From NCBI RefSeq assembly GCF_030252345.1, contig NZ_CP126980.1:2309501-2373500 (forward strand): a DNA stretch of 64,000 nt. The letters run 5' to 3'. This DNA is from Actinoplanes oblitus. GTDB taxonomy: Bacteria; Actinomycetota; Actinomycetes; Mycobacteriales; Micromonosporaceae. The notes below the pieces were generated by a model that did no database searches, was not told the origin of the DNA, and was given only the letters and a program-made list of their open reading frames with translations. The position numbers and the translations under genes were made by a program. Shown here piece by piece: positions 14,296 to 22,598 of this stretch (position 1 is its first letter; each line of letters begins with the position of its first letter).

Positions 14296-16167
14296 GTGCC
14301 TGAGGATCCGCGAACACCCGCCCCGCCCGGCCCCGATTGGACCCGGGATCAGTGGCTGCGTCTGGCCGACCGGATGCTCGCCGCGGCCCGCCGGCACGGG
14401 TCGCCCGGCCACGCCCGGATCACCTTCCCCGGTGCGCCGGGCGGTTACGGCCGGGACGTGGACGGCCTGGAGGGTTTCGCCAGGACGTTCCTGATGGCCG
14501 GATTCCGGATCGCCGGCGCTCGCGGCGAGGGTGTCGACGAGCTGCTCGACTGGTATGCGAAGGGGCTGGCCACCGGTAGCGACCCGGATTCGCCGGAACG
14601 CTGGGTGCGGCTCACCGAGCACCCCCAGGCCAAGGTCGAGGCGGCGAGCATCGCGCTGATCCTGGACCTGACCCGCCCCTGGCTGTGGGACCGCCTGGAC
14701 CCGGCGGTGCGGGAGCGGATCGTCGACTACCTGGCACCGGCCGTCGGCGACGACACGTACCCGCGGATCAACTGGGTCTGGTTCCGGATCGTGGTGCAGA
14801 CGTTCCTGCGCTCGGCCGGTGGCCCGTGGTCGGCCGGTGACATCGCCGCCGACCTGGCCGCGCACGACTCGTTCCGGCGAGCCGACGGCTGGCTGTCCGA
14901 CGGGGAACGACGCGGCTTCGACCACTACACCGGGTGGGCGCTGCACCTGTACCCGATCCTGTGGACCCGGATGAGCGGCGCGGCGGACCTGGACGGCGGG
15001 CGCCGCGAGCGGTGGGAGAGCGACCTCGACAGGTACCTGCGGGACGCGGTCGCGCTGGTCGGCGCGGACGGGTCGCCGGTGCTGCAGGGGCGCAGCCTGA
15101 TCTACCGGTTCGCGGCGGCCGCCCCGTTCTGGGCCGGCGCGGTCGCCGAGGTGCCGTCGGTGCCGCTCGGGCAGCTGCGGCACGCGGCCGACCGGGTGGT
15201 GCGGCACTTCGTCGACCGGGGCGCGCCGGACGCGGAGGGGCTGCTCACCATGGGCTGGCACGGGACGTGGCGGAGGCTCGCGCAGTCGTACTCCGGGCCC
15301 GGGTCGCCGTACTGGGCGAGCAAGGGGTTGCTCGGGATCGCGCTGCCCGCGGACCATCCGGTGTGGACCGCGCCGAGCGTGCCGCTGCCGGTCGAGCAGG
15401 GTGACTTCGTCCGGGCGGTGGCGGCCCCGGCCTGGATCATCTCCGGTACCAGGGCCGACGGGATCGTCCGGGTGGTCAACCACGGGACGGATCACGGGTT
15501 CGAGGGACGGGGCGGGGCGGACTCGCCGCTGTACGCCCGGCTCGGCTATTCGACGGCGACCGCGCCGGTGCTCGACGAGGCGGGCTGGTCCCGGCCCGAG
15601 GACCAGTCGGTGGTCCTCGTCGACCGGGACGGGAACACCACTCATCGCAGCGGGATGCGGGCTCTGGGCGTACCCCCGATCGGGTCTGTCGGCCCGATCC
15701 ACTGGGTGCGGATCGCGGACAGCGGCCCGGACCACGGATCCGGCCGGGCCGGAACCCTCCGCCCGGCCGCGCGCCTCACTGTCCTCTCGCTGGTCCGCGG
15801 CGTCTACGAGGTGCGGCTGGCGAAGGTCGACGAGGTCCGCGACGACCCGGCGACGCTGCGGCTGCGGATCGGCGGCTGGCCGGTCACCGGCGACCGGCTG
15901 GTCTCCCACCTGTCCGCGCTCGTGCCGGCCGGCGGCGTGCCGGGCACCACCACGCACGACGACGCGGGACCGCTCGGCAGCCCGGTCCGGGTGCCCTGGA
16001 TCGACCATCCGGTCCGGCCGGGCGCCTGGACCGCCACGCTCGTCGCGCTCACCACCGCGCTGCCCGACGCGCCGCACTGCTCCGTCGAGATCGCCGACGG
16101 CGTGCGGGTGACCTGGCCGGACGGCGTCACCACGCGGCATCACCTCGATCTGACCAAGGAGCAGTGA
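14296..16167 (+). CDS. DUF2264 family protein, first gene of uronate operon (623 aa)
   Basis: The GTG at 14296 (VPEDPRTPAPPGPDW) was chosen because GGAGAG lies 8 bases upstream and similarity begins at the DWTRDQWLRLADRML helix. A longer frame opens at 14215 but would place the promoter inside the gene. The N-terminal half is helical with repeated aromatic motifs (FARTFLMAGFRIAGARGEG, PRINWVWFRIVVQTFLRSAGG, FDHYTGWALHLYPILW), as in DUF2264. The C-terminal half is beta-rich. DUF2264 proteins recur beside GH88 and polysaccharide-lyase genes, and a glycan-cleaving role on an (alpha/alpha) barrel is suspected. Its biochemistry is not known to me. The stop overlaps the next ATG by one base. Confidence 0.8.
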   Translation: MPEDPRTPAPPGPDWTRDQWLRLADRMLAAARRHGSPGHARITFPGAPGGYGRDVDGLEGFARTFLMAGFRIAGARGEGVDELLDWYAKGLATGSDPDSPERWVRLTEHPQAKVEAASIALILDLTRPWLWDRLDPAVRERIVDYLAPAVGDDTYPRINWVWFRIVVQTFLRSAGGPWSAGDIAADLAAHDSFRRADGWLSDGERRGFDHYTGWALHLYPILWTRMSGAADLDGGRRERWESDLDRYLRDAVALVGADGSPVLQGRSLIYRFAAAAPFWAGAVAEVPSVPLGQLRHAADRVVRHFVDRGAPDAEGLLTMGWHGTWRRLAQSYSGPGSPYWASKGLLGIALPADHPVWTAPSVPLPVEQGDFVRAVAAPAWIISGTRADGIVRVVNHGTDHGFEGRGGADSPLYARLGYSTATAPVLDEAGWSRPEDQSVVLVDRDGNTTHRSGMRALGVPPIGSVGPIHWVRIADSGPDHGSGRAGTLRPAARLTVLSLVRGVYEVRLAKVDEVRDDPATLRLRIGGWPVTGDRLVSHLSALVPAGGVPGTTTHDDAGPLGSPVRVPWIDHPVRPGAWTATLVALTTALPDAPHCSVEIADGVRVTWPDGVTTRHHLDLTKEQ

Positions 16168-17465
16168 TGAAACGCTCAACAGCCGCCGTCCTCGGCGCCG
16201 CCACGGCACTCGCACTCGCGCTGACCGGCTGCTCGTCCGGCGACGACTCGGGCGGGGACGGCACGGACACGCTCACGCTGGCCGGCTGGAGCCTGGCCAC
16301 CACGCCAGAGTTCAAGGCGCTCGCCGACGGGTTCCACGCCGCGCACCCGGACATCACCGTCGAGCTCAAGGAGTACGACCCGAAGAACTACGACACCCAG
16401 ATGATCGCCGACCTGGCGGCCGGCAAGGCACCGGACATCTACGTGCAGAAGACGCTGAAGAACTTCTACACCTACCAGAACGGCAAACAGCTGCTCGACG
16501 TCTCGGACGTCGCGGCCGGGCTCGGCCCGGATACCAACGGGCTGGCGTCGTACCAGGTCGAAGGCAAGACGTACGCGATCCCGTACCGGCAGGACTCGTG
16601 GGTCATCTACTACAACAAGGCGCTGTTCGACCAGGCCAGGGTGAAGTACCCGGACGGGTCGTGGACCTGGGACGACTACGCCGCGGCCGGTCGGCGGCTG
16701 ACCGCCGGGCTGGAGACCGCCGGGTCCCAGGCGCTCGGCGTCTACCAGCACGTGTGGCAGTCGACGCTGCAGGGATTCGCCCTCGCGCAGACCCCCGGCG
16801 CCGACCTGAGCAGCGGCGACTTCGGTTACCTGAAGCCCTACTACACTCGGGCCGTCGACCTGCAGAAGGCCGGCGCGCAGGTCTCGCTGGGCGACGCGAC
16901 CACCAACAACCTGACCTATCAGGCGCAGTTCGGCAAGCAGCGGGCGGCCATGATGACCATGGGCACCTGGTACATCGCGACTCTGCTCAGCCAGCAGAAG
17001 AGCGGTGACGCGGACCGGTTCGAGTGGGGCATCGCCCCGGCGCCGCAGCGCGACAAGTCGACCACCGGCACCTCGGCCACGCCGGTCACCTTCGCCGACC
17101 CGACCGGCATGGGCATCAACCCCAAGATCAATAAAGACAAGATCGAAACCGCGAAGAAGTTCCTCGCGTACGCCGGGAGCGCCGACGCCGCGAAAGCGCT
17201 CGCGGGCATCGGCATCACGCCGGCGAACACCGACGCGGCGGCGGACACCATCTTCGCGGTGCCCGGCGTGCCCACCGACGCGGTGTCCAAGTTCGCGTTC
17301 ACCAAGCACGAGACCAGGCCGGAGAACCCGGTCGGCAAGTACACCGCCCCGCTGCAGAACATCCTCAACGACCTGCACACCGCGGTGATGTCCGGCTCCA
17401 CGGACATCGACACCGCGATCGCCGAGGCGCAGGACCGGGCCAGGAACGAGGTGCTGAACAAGTGA
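16167..17465 (+). CDS. ABC sugar-binding lipoprotein (family 1 extracellular solute-binding protein, 432 aa)
   Basis: MKRSTAAVLGAATALALALTGC is a lipoprotein signal with a clean LTGC lipobox; a Ser/Gly/Asp-rich linker follows. The mature protein has family-1 binding-protein features (FKALADGFHAAHPDITVELKEYD, IYYNKALFDQARVKYPDGSWTWDDY, AAMMTMGTWYIATLL). The ATG at 16167 has AAGGAG five bases upstream and overlaps the DUF2264 stop (TGATG). It would capture oligosaccharides outside the membrane and hand them to the two permeases that follow. Given the GH88 and KduD genes in the same operon, the ligand is probably a uronate-containing, possibly unsaturated oligosaccharide. No lectin or other extra domain is present. 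Confidence 0.92.
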   Translation: MKRSTAAVLGAATALALALTGCSSGDDSGGDGTDTLTLAGWSLATTPEFKALADGFHAAHPDITVELKEYDPKNYDTQMIADLAAGKAPDIYVQKTLKNFYTYQNGKQLLDVSDVAAGLGPDTNGLASYQVEGKTYAIPYRQDSWVIYYNKALFDQARVKYPDGSWTWDDYAAAGRRLTAGLETAGSQALGVYQHVWQSTLQGFALAQTPGADLSSGDFGYLKPYYTRAVDLQKAGAQVSLGDATTNNLTYQAQFGKQRAAMMTMGTWYIATLLSQQKSGDADRFEWGIAPAPQRDKSTTGTSATPVTFADPTGMGINPKINKDKIETAKKFLAYAGSADAAKALAGIGITPANTDAAADTIFAVPGVPTDAVSKFAFTKHETRPENPVGKYTAPLQNILNDLHTAVMSGSTDIDTAIAEAQDRARNEVLNK

Positions 17466-18361
17466 CAGTCGCGGGCACGTCCGGCGTGCGCCGCCGGTCG
17501 GGCCGCAACACGCTGCTCGGCTGGAGTTTTCTGCTGCCGAACTTTCTCGGCTTCGCGGTGCTCACCATGGTGCCGGTGGTCCTGCTCTTCTACTACGCGT
17601 TCACCACCTGGGACATCTTCGGCGGCGCGGAGTGGACCGGCCTGGACAACGCCCGGCAGCTGGTGCACGACGCCGGCTTCTGGACCGCGATGCGGAACAC
17701 CCTCTACTACACGGCCTTCCACATCCCGCTCACCCTGGTCGTGTCGCTGGGCCTGGCGCTGCTGCTGAACCGGCGGCTGCGGGGCGTGGCGTTCTTCCGG
17801 ACCGTGGCGTTCTTCCCGTACATCGCCTCCATCGTGGCCGTCGCCCAGGTCTGGAACATGCTGTTCAGCCCGGGGTACGGGCCGATCGACGCGGTGCTGC
17901 GGGCGGTCGGCGTGGACAACCCGCCGGGCTGGACCACCTCGGCGGACTGGTCGATGCCGGCGGTGATCCTGGTCGGCACCTGGCGGGAGATGGGTTACTT
18001 CATGCTGATCTTCCTGGCCGGGCTGCAGACCGTGCCGGGTGAGCTCTACGAGGCGGCCCGGGTGGACGGCGCCGGTGCCTGGCAGCGGCTGCGTGCGGTC
18101 ACCCTGCCCGGCCTGCGCCCGACCATGTTCTTCGTGGTGGTGCTGCTGACCGTGAACAGCTTCAAGGTCCTCGACCTGATCCTGGTGATGACCAACGGCG
18201 GCCCCGGCCAGTCCACCCTGGTGCTGGCCCAGTACGTCTACCGCAAGGGCTTCGAGGAGAACCAGTTCGGCTACGCGTCGGCGGTGTCGATGGTGCTCTT
18301 CCTGCTCTGTTTCCTGGTCACCGTCGTGCAGTTCGTGGTGAACCGGCGGAGGGAGGCCTGA
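17462..18361 (+). CDS. ABC sugar transporter permease, MalF type (299 aa)
   Basis: GTG start inside a GTGA overlap with the binding-protein stop. Six predicted helices are visible. The cytoplasmic EAA loop reads LYEAARVDGAGAWQRLRAVTLPGLRP, the contact site for the ATPase. The first helix (FLLPNFLGFAVLTMVPVVLLFYYAF) is typical of MalF/LacF-type subunits of the carbohydrate uptake CUT1 class. It pairs with the next gene product to form the channel for the oligosaccharide bound by the upstream lipoprotein. Confidence 0.93.
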   Translation: MTVAGTSGVRRRSGRNTLLGWSFLLPNFLGFAVLTMVPVVLLFYYAFTTWDIFGGAEWTGLDNARQLVHDAGFWTAMRNTLYYTAFHIPLTLVVSLGLALLLNRRLRGVAFFRTVAFFPYIASIVAVAQVWNMLFSPGYGPIDAVLRAVGVDNPPGWTTSADWSMPAVILVGTWREMGYFMLIFLAGLQTVPGELYEAARVDGAGAWQRLRAVTLPGLRPTMFFVVVLLTVNSFKVLDLILVMTNGGPGQSTLVLAQYVYRKGFEENQFGYASAVSMVLFLLCFLVTVVQFVVNRRREA

Positions 18362-18362
18362 C

Positions 18363-19244
18363 ATGAGTCTGTTGCTCGATGCCACACCGGCGGTGACCCC
18401 GCGGCCGGCGCAGCGGCGGCGCCGTCGTTCCTCGATCGGCCGCTGGGCCGGTTATCTGCTGCTGGCGGTCGCCTCGGTGGCGGTGCTGCTGCCGTTCTAC
18501 TGGATGGTGGTCTCCTCGCTGAAGACCAACAACGAGGTGTTCACCCTGCCGGTCCGGTGGCTGCCCGCGCGTCCGCAGTGGCAGCACTACCTGGACATCT
18601 GGACCCGGTCGGAGATGACCACCTGGCTCGGTAACACCGTGCTGCTCTCGGTGGTGGTCACCCTGCTGCAGGTGTTCACCGGCAGCTTCGCCGCGTACGG
18701 CTTCGCCAAGATCCGGTTCCCGGGGCGGGACCTGCTGTTCCTGGCGTACCTCGGCACGCTCGCCGTCCCGTGGCAGTCGTACATGATCCCGCAGTTCGTG
18801 CTGCTGTCGAAGCTGCACCTGACCGACACCCGGTGGTCGATCATCGCGATCCAGGCGTTCGGTGCGCTCGGCGTCTTCCTGATGAAGCAGTTCTACGAGT
18901 CGGTACCGGACGAGCTGATCGACGCGGCCCGGATCGACGGGATGAGCGAGTTCGGCATCTACCGCCGGATCATGCTGCCGCTGTCCACCCCGGCGCTGGC
19001 CAGCCTCGCACTGATCACCCTGGTCAACACGTGGAACGACTTCCTCGGGCCGCTGCTGTACCTGCGCTCCAGCAACCTGTGGACGATCCAGCTCGGGCTA
19101 CGCACCTTCATCAGCCAGTACAACGCCGAGTACGCCTTGATCATGACCGGCTCGGTGCTCTCCGTGCTGCCGATCGTGGTGGTCTTCCTGCTCGGCCAGC
19201 GGTACTTCGTCGAGGGCATCGCGACCACGGGGCTGAAGGGATGA
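18363..19244 (+). CDS. ABC sugar transporter permease, MalG type (293 aa)
   Basis: The ATG is 1 nt after the previous stop, with GGAGG six bases upstream. The MalG-type layout is clear: N-terminal helix (WAGYLLLAVASVAVLLPFYWMVVSSL), EAA loop DELIDAARIDGMSEFGIYRRIMLPLSTPAL, and the typical C-terminal end RYFVEGIATTGLKG. With the MalF-type protein it forms a CUT1 channel. No ATP-binding subunit gene occurs in the operon, so the system probably uses a shared MsiK-type ATPase encoded elsewhere, as is common in actinomycetes. Confidence 0.93.
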   Translation: MSLLLDATPAVTPRPAQRRRRRSSIGRWAGYLLLAVASVAVLLPFYWMVVSSLKTNNEVFTLPVRWLPARPQWQHYLDIWTRSEMTTWLGNTVLLSVVVTLLQVFTGSFAAYGFAKIRFPGRDLLFLAYLGTLAVPWQSYMIPQFVLLSKLHLTDTRWSIIAIQAFGALGVFLMKQFYESVPDELIDAARIDGMSEFGIYRRIMLPLSTPALASLALITLVNTWNDFLGPLLYLRSSNLWTIQLGLRTFISQYNAEYALIMTGSVLSVLPIVVVFLLGQRYFVEGIATTGLKG

Positions 19245-19855
19245 GCCGGGCCGACCGCCTCGGGACCCTGTTCGACCTGGCCTACCTCGCCCTGATGACG
19301 AACCTGCTGCTGGCCGTGGCGGTGCTACCGGCCCTGCTCAGCCCGTGGCTGCTGGGCCTCGCGGCACCGGCGGTGTGCGCGGCGTTCGCCGTCTTCGGCG
19401 GGCATCCGGGGCCGGTGGTACGCACGTTCGTCAGGGCCTGGCTGGCCTCGTGCCGCCGGGCGCTGCCGCTCGGCGCCCTGGCCACCGGCGCCGTGGTGGT
19501 GCTCGCCGTGGACATCCGGGCGGCCTGGCGGCACCCGGCCGGCGCGGTGCTGATCCCGGTCCTCGCCGTGCTGATCGCGCTGGTGCTGGCCGGCACGCTG
19601 CTCGCGCTGGCCGCGCTCGCCGAACGACCCGCGGCCCGGTTGCGCGACGTGCTGCGGATCAGCGGTTACCTCGCCGTCCGGCGCTGGTACCTGACGCTGC
19701 CGTCGCTCGCGGTGCTCGCCCTGTTCGAGATGTTCCTCGTGGCGAAGCCGGTGCTGGCACTCGGCCTCGCCGCGAGCCCGCTGCTGTACCTGGTCTGGGC
19801 GAACAGCCGGTGGACGCTGGCGCCCGTTCTCGCACCCCAGGAAAGGACCTCATGA
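19241..19855 (+). CDS. YesL/DUF624-like small membrane protein (204 aa)
   Basis: The ATG overlaps the permease stop by 4 nt. The first two helices (YLALMTNLLLAVAVLPALLSP) and the following loop with Arg-rich FVRAWLASCRRALPLG match the arrangement of YesL/DUF624 proteins: NLLW-like first helix, then a short amphipathic FxxxFxxxRR segment. Four or five helices in total. These proteins accompany ABC importers for pectin or other uronate oligosaccharides; their function is not established. The conserved position between permease and GH88 genes suggests an accessory role in uptake. Confidence 0.7.
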   Translation: MSRADRLGTLFDLAYLALMTNLLLAVAVLPALLSPWLLGLAAPAVCAAFAVFGGHPGPVVRTFVRAWLASCRRALPLGALATGAVVVLAVDIRAAWRHPAGAVLIPVLAVLIALVLAGTLLALAALAERPAARLRDVLRISGYLAVRRWYLTLPSLAVLALFEMFLVAKPVLALGLAASPLLYLVWANSRWTLAPVLAPQERTS

Positions 19856-20934
19856 CGGCGATCGACGTGACCGCCGCCGCGGTGACCGCGGCACTGTCCA
19901 TCATCGACGGCAACCTGCGGGAGTTCGGTGACGCGTATCCGGCCGACACCACCCGGCACGACAGGTATCCGATGCGGGCCGGGAACGTGGGCTGGACGAC
20001 CAGTTTCTGGCCGGGGATGCTCTGGCTGGCGTACGACCTGACCGGCGCCGAGAAGTATCGGGAGGCGGCGAGCGGGCATGTCGGCAGCTTCGCGGCACGG
20101 GTCGCCGGGCGGGTCGACGTGGACACCCACGATCTTGGTTTTCTCTATACGTTGTCGTGCGTGACGGCGTTCCGGCGTACCGGGAATCAGGCAGCGAAGC
20201 GGGCGGCGCTGGCGGCGGCCGACCACCTGATGTCTCGCGTCCTGGAGCCGGCCGGGATCATCCAGGCGTGGGGTGACCTGCGGGATCCCGCGCAGCGGGG
20301 CCGGACCATCATCGACAGCCTGATGAACACGCCGCTGCTGTTCTGGGCGTCCGAGCAGACCGGCGAGCACCGGTACGCGCAGGCGGCCTGGCGGCACGCG
20401 GCCCAGCTGCGGGACCACATCCTGCGCCCGGACGGGAGCACGTACCACACGTTCTACTGGGATCCGGCCGGCGGTTCGCCATTGCGCGGGGAGACCGAGC
20501 AGGGGCACGCCGACGACTCGTGCTGGGCACGGGGGCAGGCGTGGGGCATCTACGGATTCCTGCTGAACCATCAGCACACCGGGGACGCGTCGTTCCTGGA
20601 GGCCGCCCGGCGGTGCGCCGACTACTTCCTCGCGCACCTGCCCGACGACGGCGTGCCGTACTGGGACCTGTCGCTGGCCGGCGTCGAACGGGACTCGTCG
20701 GCGGCCGCGATAGCGGTGTGCGGGCTGGCGCAACTCGGCGCGCACGACGCCGCCGGGCGCATCCTCGGCTCGCTGATCAGCGATTACCCGAGCCCCGGCA
20801 ACGCGCTGCTGCGGCACGGCGTCTACGACAAACCCAAGGGTGTCGGTGTCGACGAGGGCACGCTCTGGGGTGACTACTTCTACCTGGAAGCCCTCGTCCG
20901 CGCCACCCGTCCCGGCTGGACCCATCCCTGGTGA
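19852..20934 (+). CDS. GH88 unsaturated glucuronyl hydrolase (360 aa)
   Basis: An (alpha/alpha)6-barrel enzyme of family GH88. The two catalytic aspartates are recognisable. THDLGFL places Asp at 94 and IIDSLMN places Asp at 155. This 61-residue spacing is the same as between Asp88 and Asp149 of the Bacillus sp. GL1 enzyme. Other family motifs are GWTTSFWPGMLWLAYDLTG, DDSCWARGQAWGIYGF and WGDYFYLEALVR. It hydrates the 4,5 double bond of terminal unsaturated uronates and releases 4-deoxy-5-keto-uronate plus the remaining sugar. No signal peptide, so it acts in the cytoplasm after import. The start codon overlaps the YesL stop; GGAAAGGACC precedes it. Confidence 0.92.
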   Translation: MTAIDVTAAAVTAALSIIDGNLREFGDAYPADTTRHDRYPMRAGNVGWTTSFWPGMLWLAYDLTGAEKYREAASGHVGSFAARVAGRVDVDTHDLGFLYTLSCVTAFRRTGNQAAKRAALAAADHLMSRVLEPAGIIQAWGDLRDPAQRGRTIIDSLMNTPLLFWASEQTGEHRYAQAAWRHAAQLRDHILRPDGSTYHTFYWDPAGGSPLRGETEQGHADDSCWARGQAWGIYGFLLNHQHTGDASFLEAARRCADYFLAHLPDDGVPYWDLSLAGVERDSSAAAIAVCGLAQLGAHDAAGRILGSLISDYPSPGNALLRHGVYDKPKGVGVDEGTLWGDYFYLEALVRATRPGWTHPW

Positions 20935-20945
20935 AGGAGCTGTCA

Positions 20946-21770
20946 ATGGACTACCGCTACCACTGCTACATCCCGGCCGCGAACGGGCTCAACGAACTAC
21001 CCTTCAACCCGTGCTCGCTGCTCGGCTTCCGGCTGCTCCGGCTGGAGGCGGGGGAGTCCTGGTCGGGGGAGTCCGGCGACCGCGAGATGCTGGCCGTGAT
21101 CCTCAGCGGCAAGGCCACCTTCACCGTCGGCGCCGCCACGTTCGCCGAGGTGGGCGGCCGGCCGAACGTGTTCTCCGGCAAGCCGCACTCGGTCTACGTC
21201 CCGGCCGGCATCTCGGTGACCGTGACGGCCTGCGGGCCGGTGGAGATCGCCCTGCCCAGCGCGCCGTCGGACCTGGCCGTGGACCCCTACGTGATCGGGC
21301 CCGAGCGGGTGGCGGCCGGTCGATGGGGAGCCGCGAACTTCGGGCGGACCTACCACCAGATCCTCACCGAGATCGCCCAGCCGGACCTGCCGGCGCGGCG
21401 GCTGATCGTCGGGGAGACGTTCACGCCGAGCGGGAACTGGAGCACCTATCCGCCGCACCGGCACAAGGTCGACAACCTGCCGGCCGAGGCGGCGCACGAG
21501 GAGATGTACTACTTCAAGGTGCAGCCGAGCGACGGGTTCGGGATCTGCCGGATGTACACCGACGAGGGGTACGAGGAGAACTTCACGGTCCGCGACCATG
21601 GGGTGCACATGATGCCGGAGGGGTACCACACGGTGGTCAGCGCGCCCGGGTACGTCACCTACTACCTGTGGTTCCTGGCGGGGACACAGCGGACCCAGGG
21701 TGCTCTGGAGGACGCCGACCTGTCGTGGGTGGGCAGGTCCGTGCCGATGCTGCGGGATCTGGGGCACTGA
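20946..21770 (+). CDS. KduI/IolB-family cupin isomerase (274 aa)
   Basis: The ATG at 20946 has AAGGAG six bases upstream; a GTG at 20931 is less likely because that Shine-Dalgarno would lie inside the coding region. It is a two-domain cupin. The N-terminal part (NPCSLLGFRLLRLEAGESWSGE) reads like IolB, 5-deoxy-glucuronate isomerase, rather than classical KduI. The second cupin carries the probable metal site PPHRHKVDN with HEEMYYF about 12 residues later and a further His in GYHTV. In this operon the expected reaction is 5-keto-4-deoxyuronate to 2,5-diketo-3-deoxygluconate, feeding KduD. The IolB-like sequence suggests the KduI step has been taken over by an IolB-type enzyme. No other inositol genes are present. 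Confidence 0.8.
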   Translation: MDYRYHCYIPAANGLNELPFNPCSLLGFRLLRLEAGESWSGESGDREMLAVILSGKATFTVGAATFAEVGGRPNVFSGKPHSVYVPAGISVTVTACGPVEIALPSAPSDLAVDPYVIGPERVAAGRWGAANFGRTYHQILTEIAQPDLPARRLIVGETFTPSGNWSTYPPHRHKVDNLPAEAAHEEMYYFKVQPSDGFGICRMYTDEGYEENFTVRDHGVHMMPEGYHTVVSAPGYVTYYLWFLAGTQRTQGALEDADLSWVGRSVPMLRDLGH

Positions 21771-22531
21771 TGGTCCTGGACGCGTTCCGGCTGGACGGGA
21801 AGGTCGCGCTGGTCACCGGAGGGAATCGGGGGATCGGGCAGGCGGTCGCGGGTGCCCTGGCGGCGGCCGGCGCGACGGTGGCGGTGCTGGCCCGCAGCCG
21901 GCCGGTCGATGAGCCGCCTGGCACGTCCGCACCCTCGGGTCGAGCCGCCCCTCTGTGGATTGAAGCGGATCTGGCCTCGTTCCCCGCGGCGGCCGTGATC
22001 GACCAGGTGGTCGACTCGCTCGGGCGGATCGACATCCTGGTCAACAACGCGGGGATCATCCGCCGGGCGGACGCCGTGGACACCACCGCCGAGGACTGGG
22101 CCGACGTGCTCCGCGTCGATCTCGACGCGGTGTTCCGGCTGTCCCAGGCCGCCGGCCGGGTGATGCTGGCGCGGGGCCGCGGCTCGATCATCAACATCGC
22201 GTCGCTGCTGTCGTTCCAGGGTGGCATCCGGGTCCCGGCCTACGCCGCGGCCAAGCACGGCGTCGTCGGGCTCACCAAGGCCCTGGCCAACGAGTGGGCG
22301 GCGGGCGGGGTGAACGTCAACGCGATCGCGCCCGGCTACATCGCCACCGACAACACCGCGGCGCTGCGCGCCGACGAACAGCGCAACGCCGCGATCCTGG
22401 ACCGCATCCCGGCCGGCCGCTGGGGCACCCCTGACGACCTGACGGGCGCTGCGATCTTCCTGGCCTCGGACGCCGCGCGTTATGTGCACGGTGCCGTCAT
22501 TCCGGTCGACGGGGGGTGGTTGGCCCGCTGA
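21770..22531 (+). CDS. kduD: SDR dehydrogenase, KduD-like (253 aa)
   Basis: Classical short-chain dehydrogenase. The cofactor motif is TGGNRGIG, the structural motif NNAG, and the catalytic site has Ser in INIASLLSFQGG with Tyr/Lys in YAAAKHG. The C-terminus ends in VHGAVIPVDGGWLAR. Length, sequence and position after the isomerase gene support 2-dehydro-3-deoxy-D-gluconate 5-dehydrogenase, producing KDG with NAD(P)H. The ATG overlaps the preceding TGA by one base. A short low-homology insertion (RPVDEPPGTSAPSGRAAP, residues about 45-62) replaces the usual loop after strand 2. The 57-bp tail of the gene is repeated just after the stop. Confidence 0.85.
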   Translation: MVLDAFRLDGKVALVTGGNRGIGQAVAGALAAAGATVAVLARSRPVDEPPGTSAPSGRAAPLWIEADLASFPAAAVIDQVVDSLGRIDILVNNAGIIRRADAVDTTAEDWADVLRVDLDAVFRLSQAAGRVMLARGRGSIINIASLLSFQGGIRVPAYAAAKHGVVGLTKALANEWAAGGVNVNAIAPGYIATDNTAALRADEQRNAAILDRIPAGRWGTPDDLTGAAIFLASDAARYVHGAVIPVDGGWLAR

Positions 22532-22595
22532 GTCAGTCGCGCGTTATGTGCACGGCGTCGTCATCCCGGTGTGCGGGTGGGCAGAGTTGCCCGCT
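22475..22595. repeat. Duplicated 3' end of the kduD-like gene
   Basis: The last 57 bases of the dehydrogenase gene (22475-22531, from GCGCGTTATGTGCACGG) recur as a diverged copy at 22539-22595, step 64. The copy still aligns through most of the RYVHGAVIP codons but has lost the reading frame near the end. It lies between convergent kduD and GNAT genes. Confidence 0.92.
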
Positions 22596-22598
22596 TCC

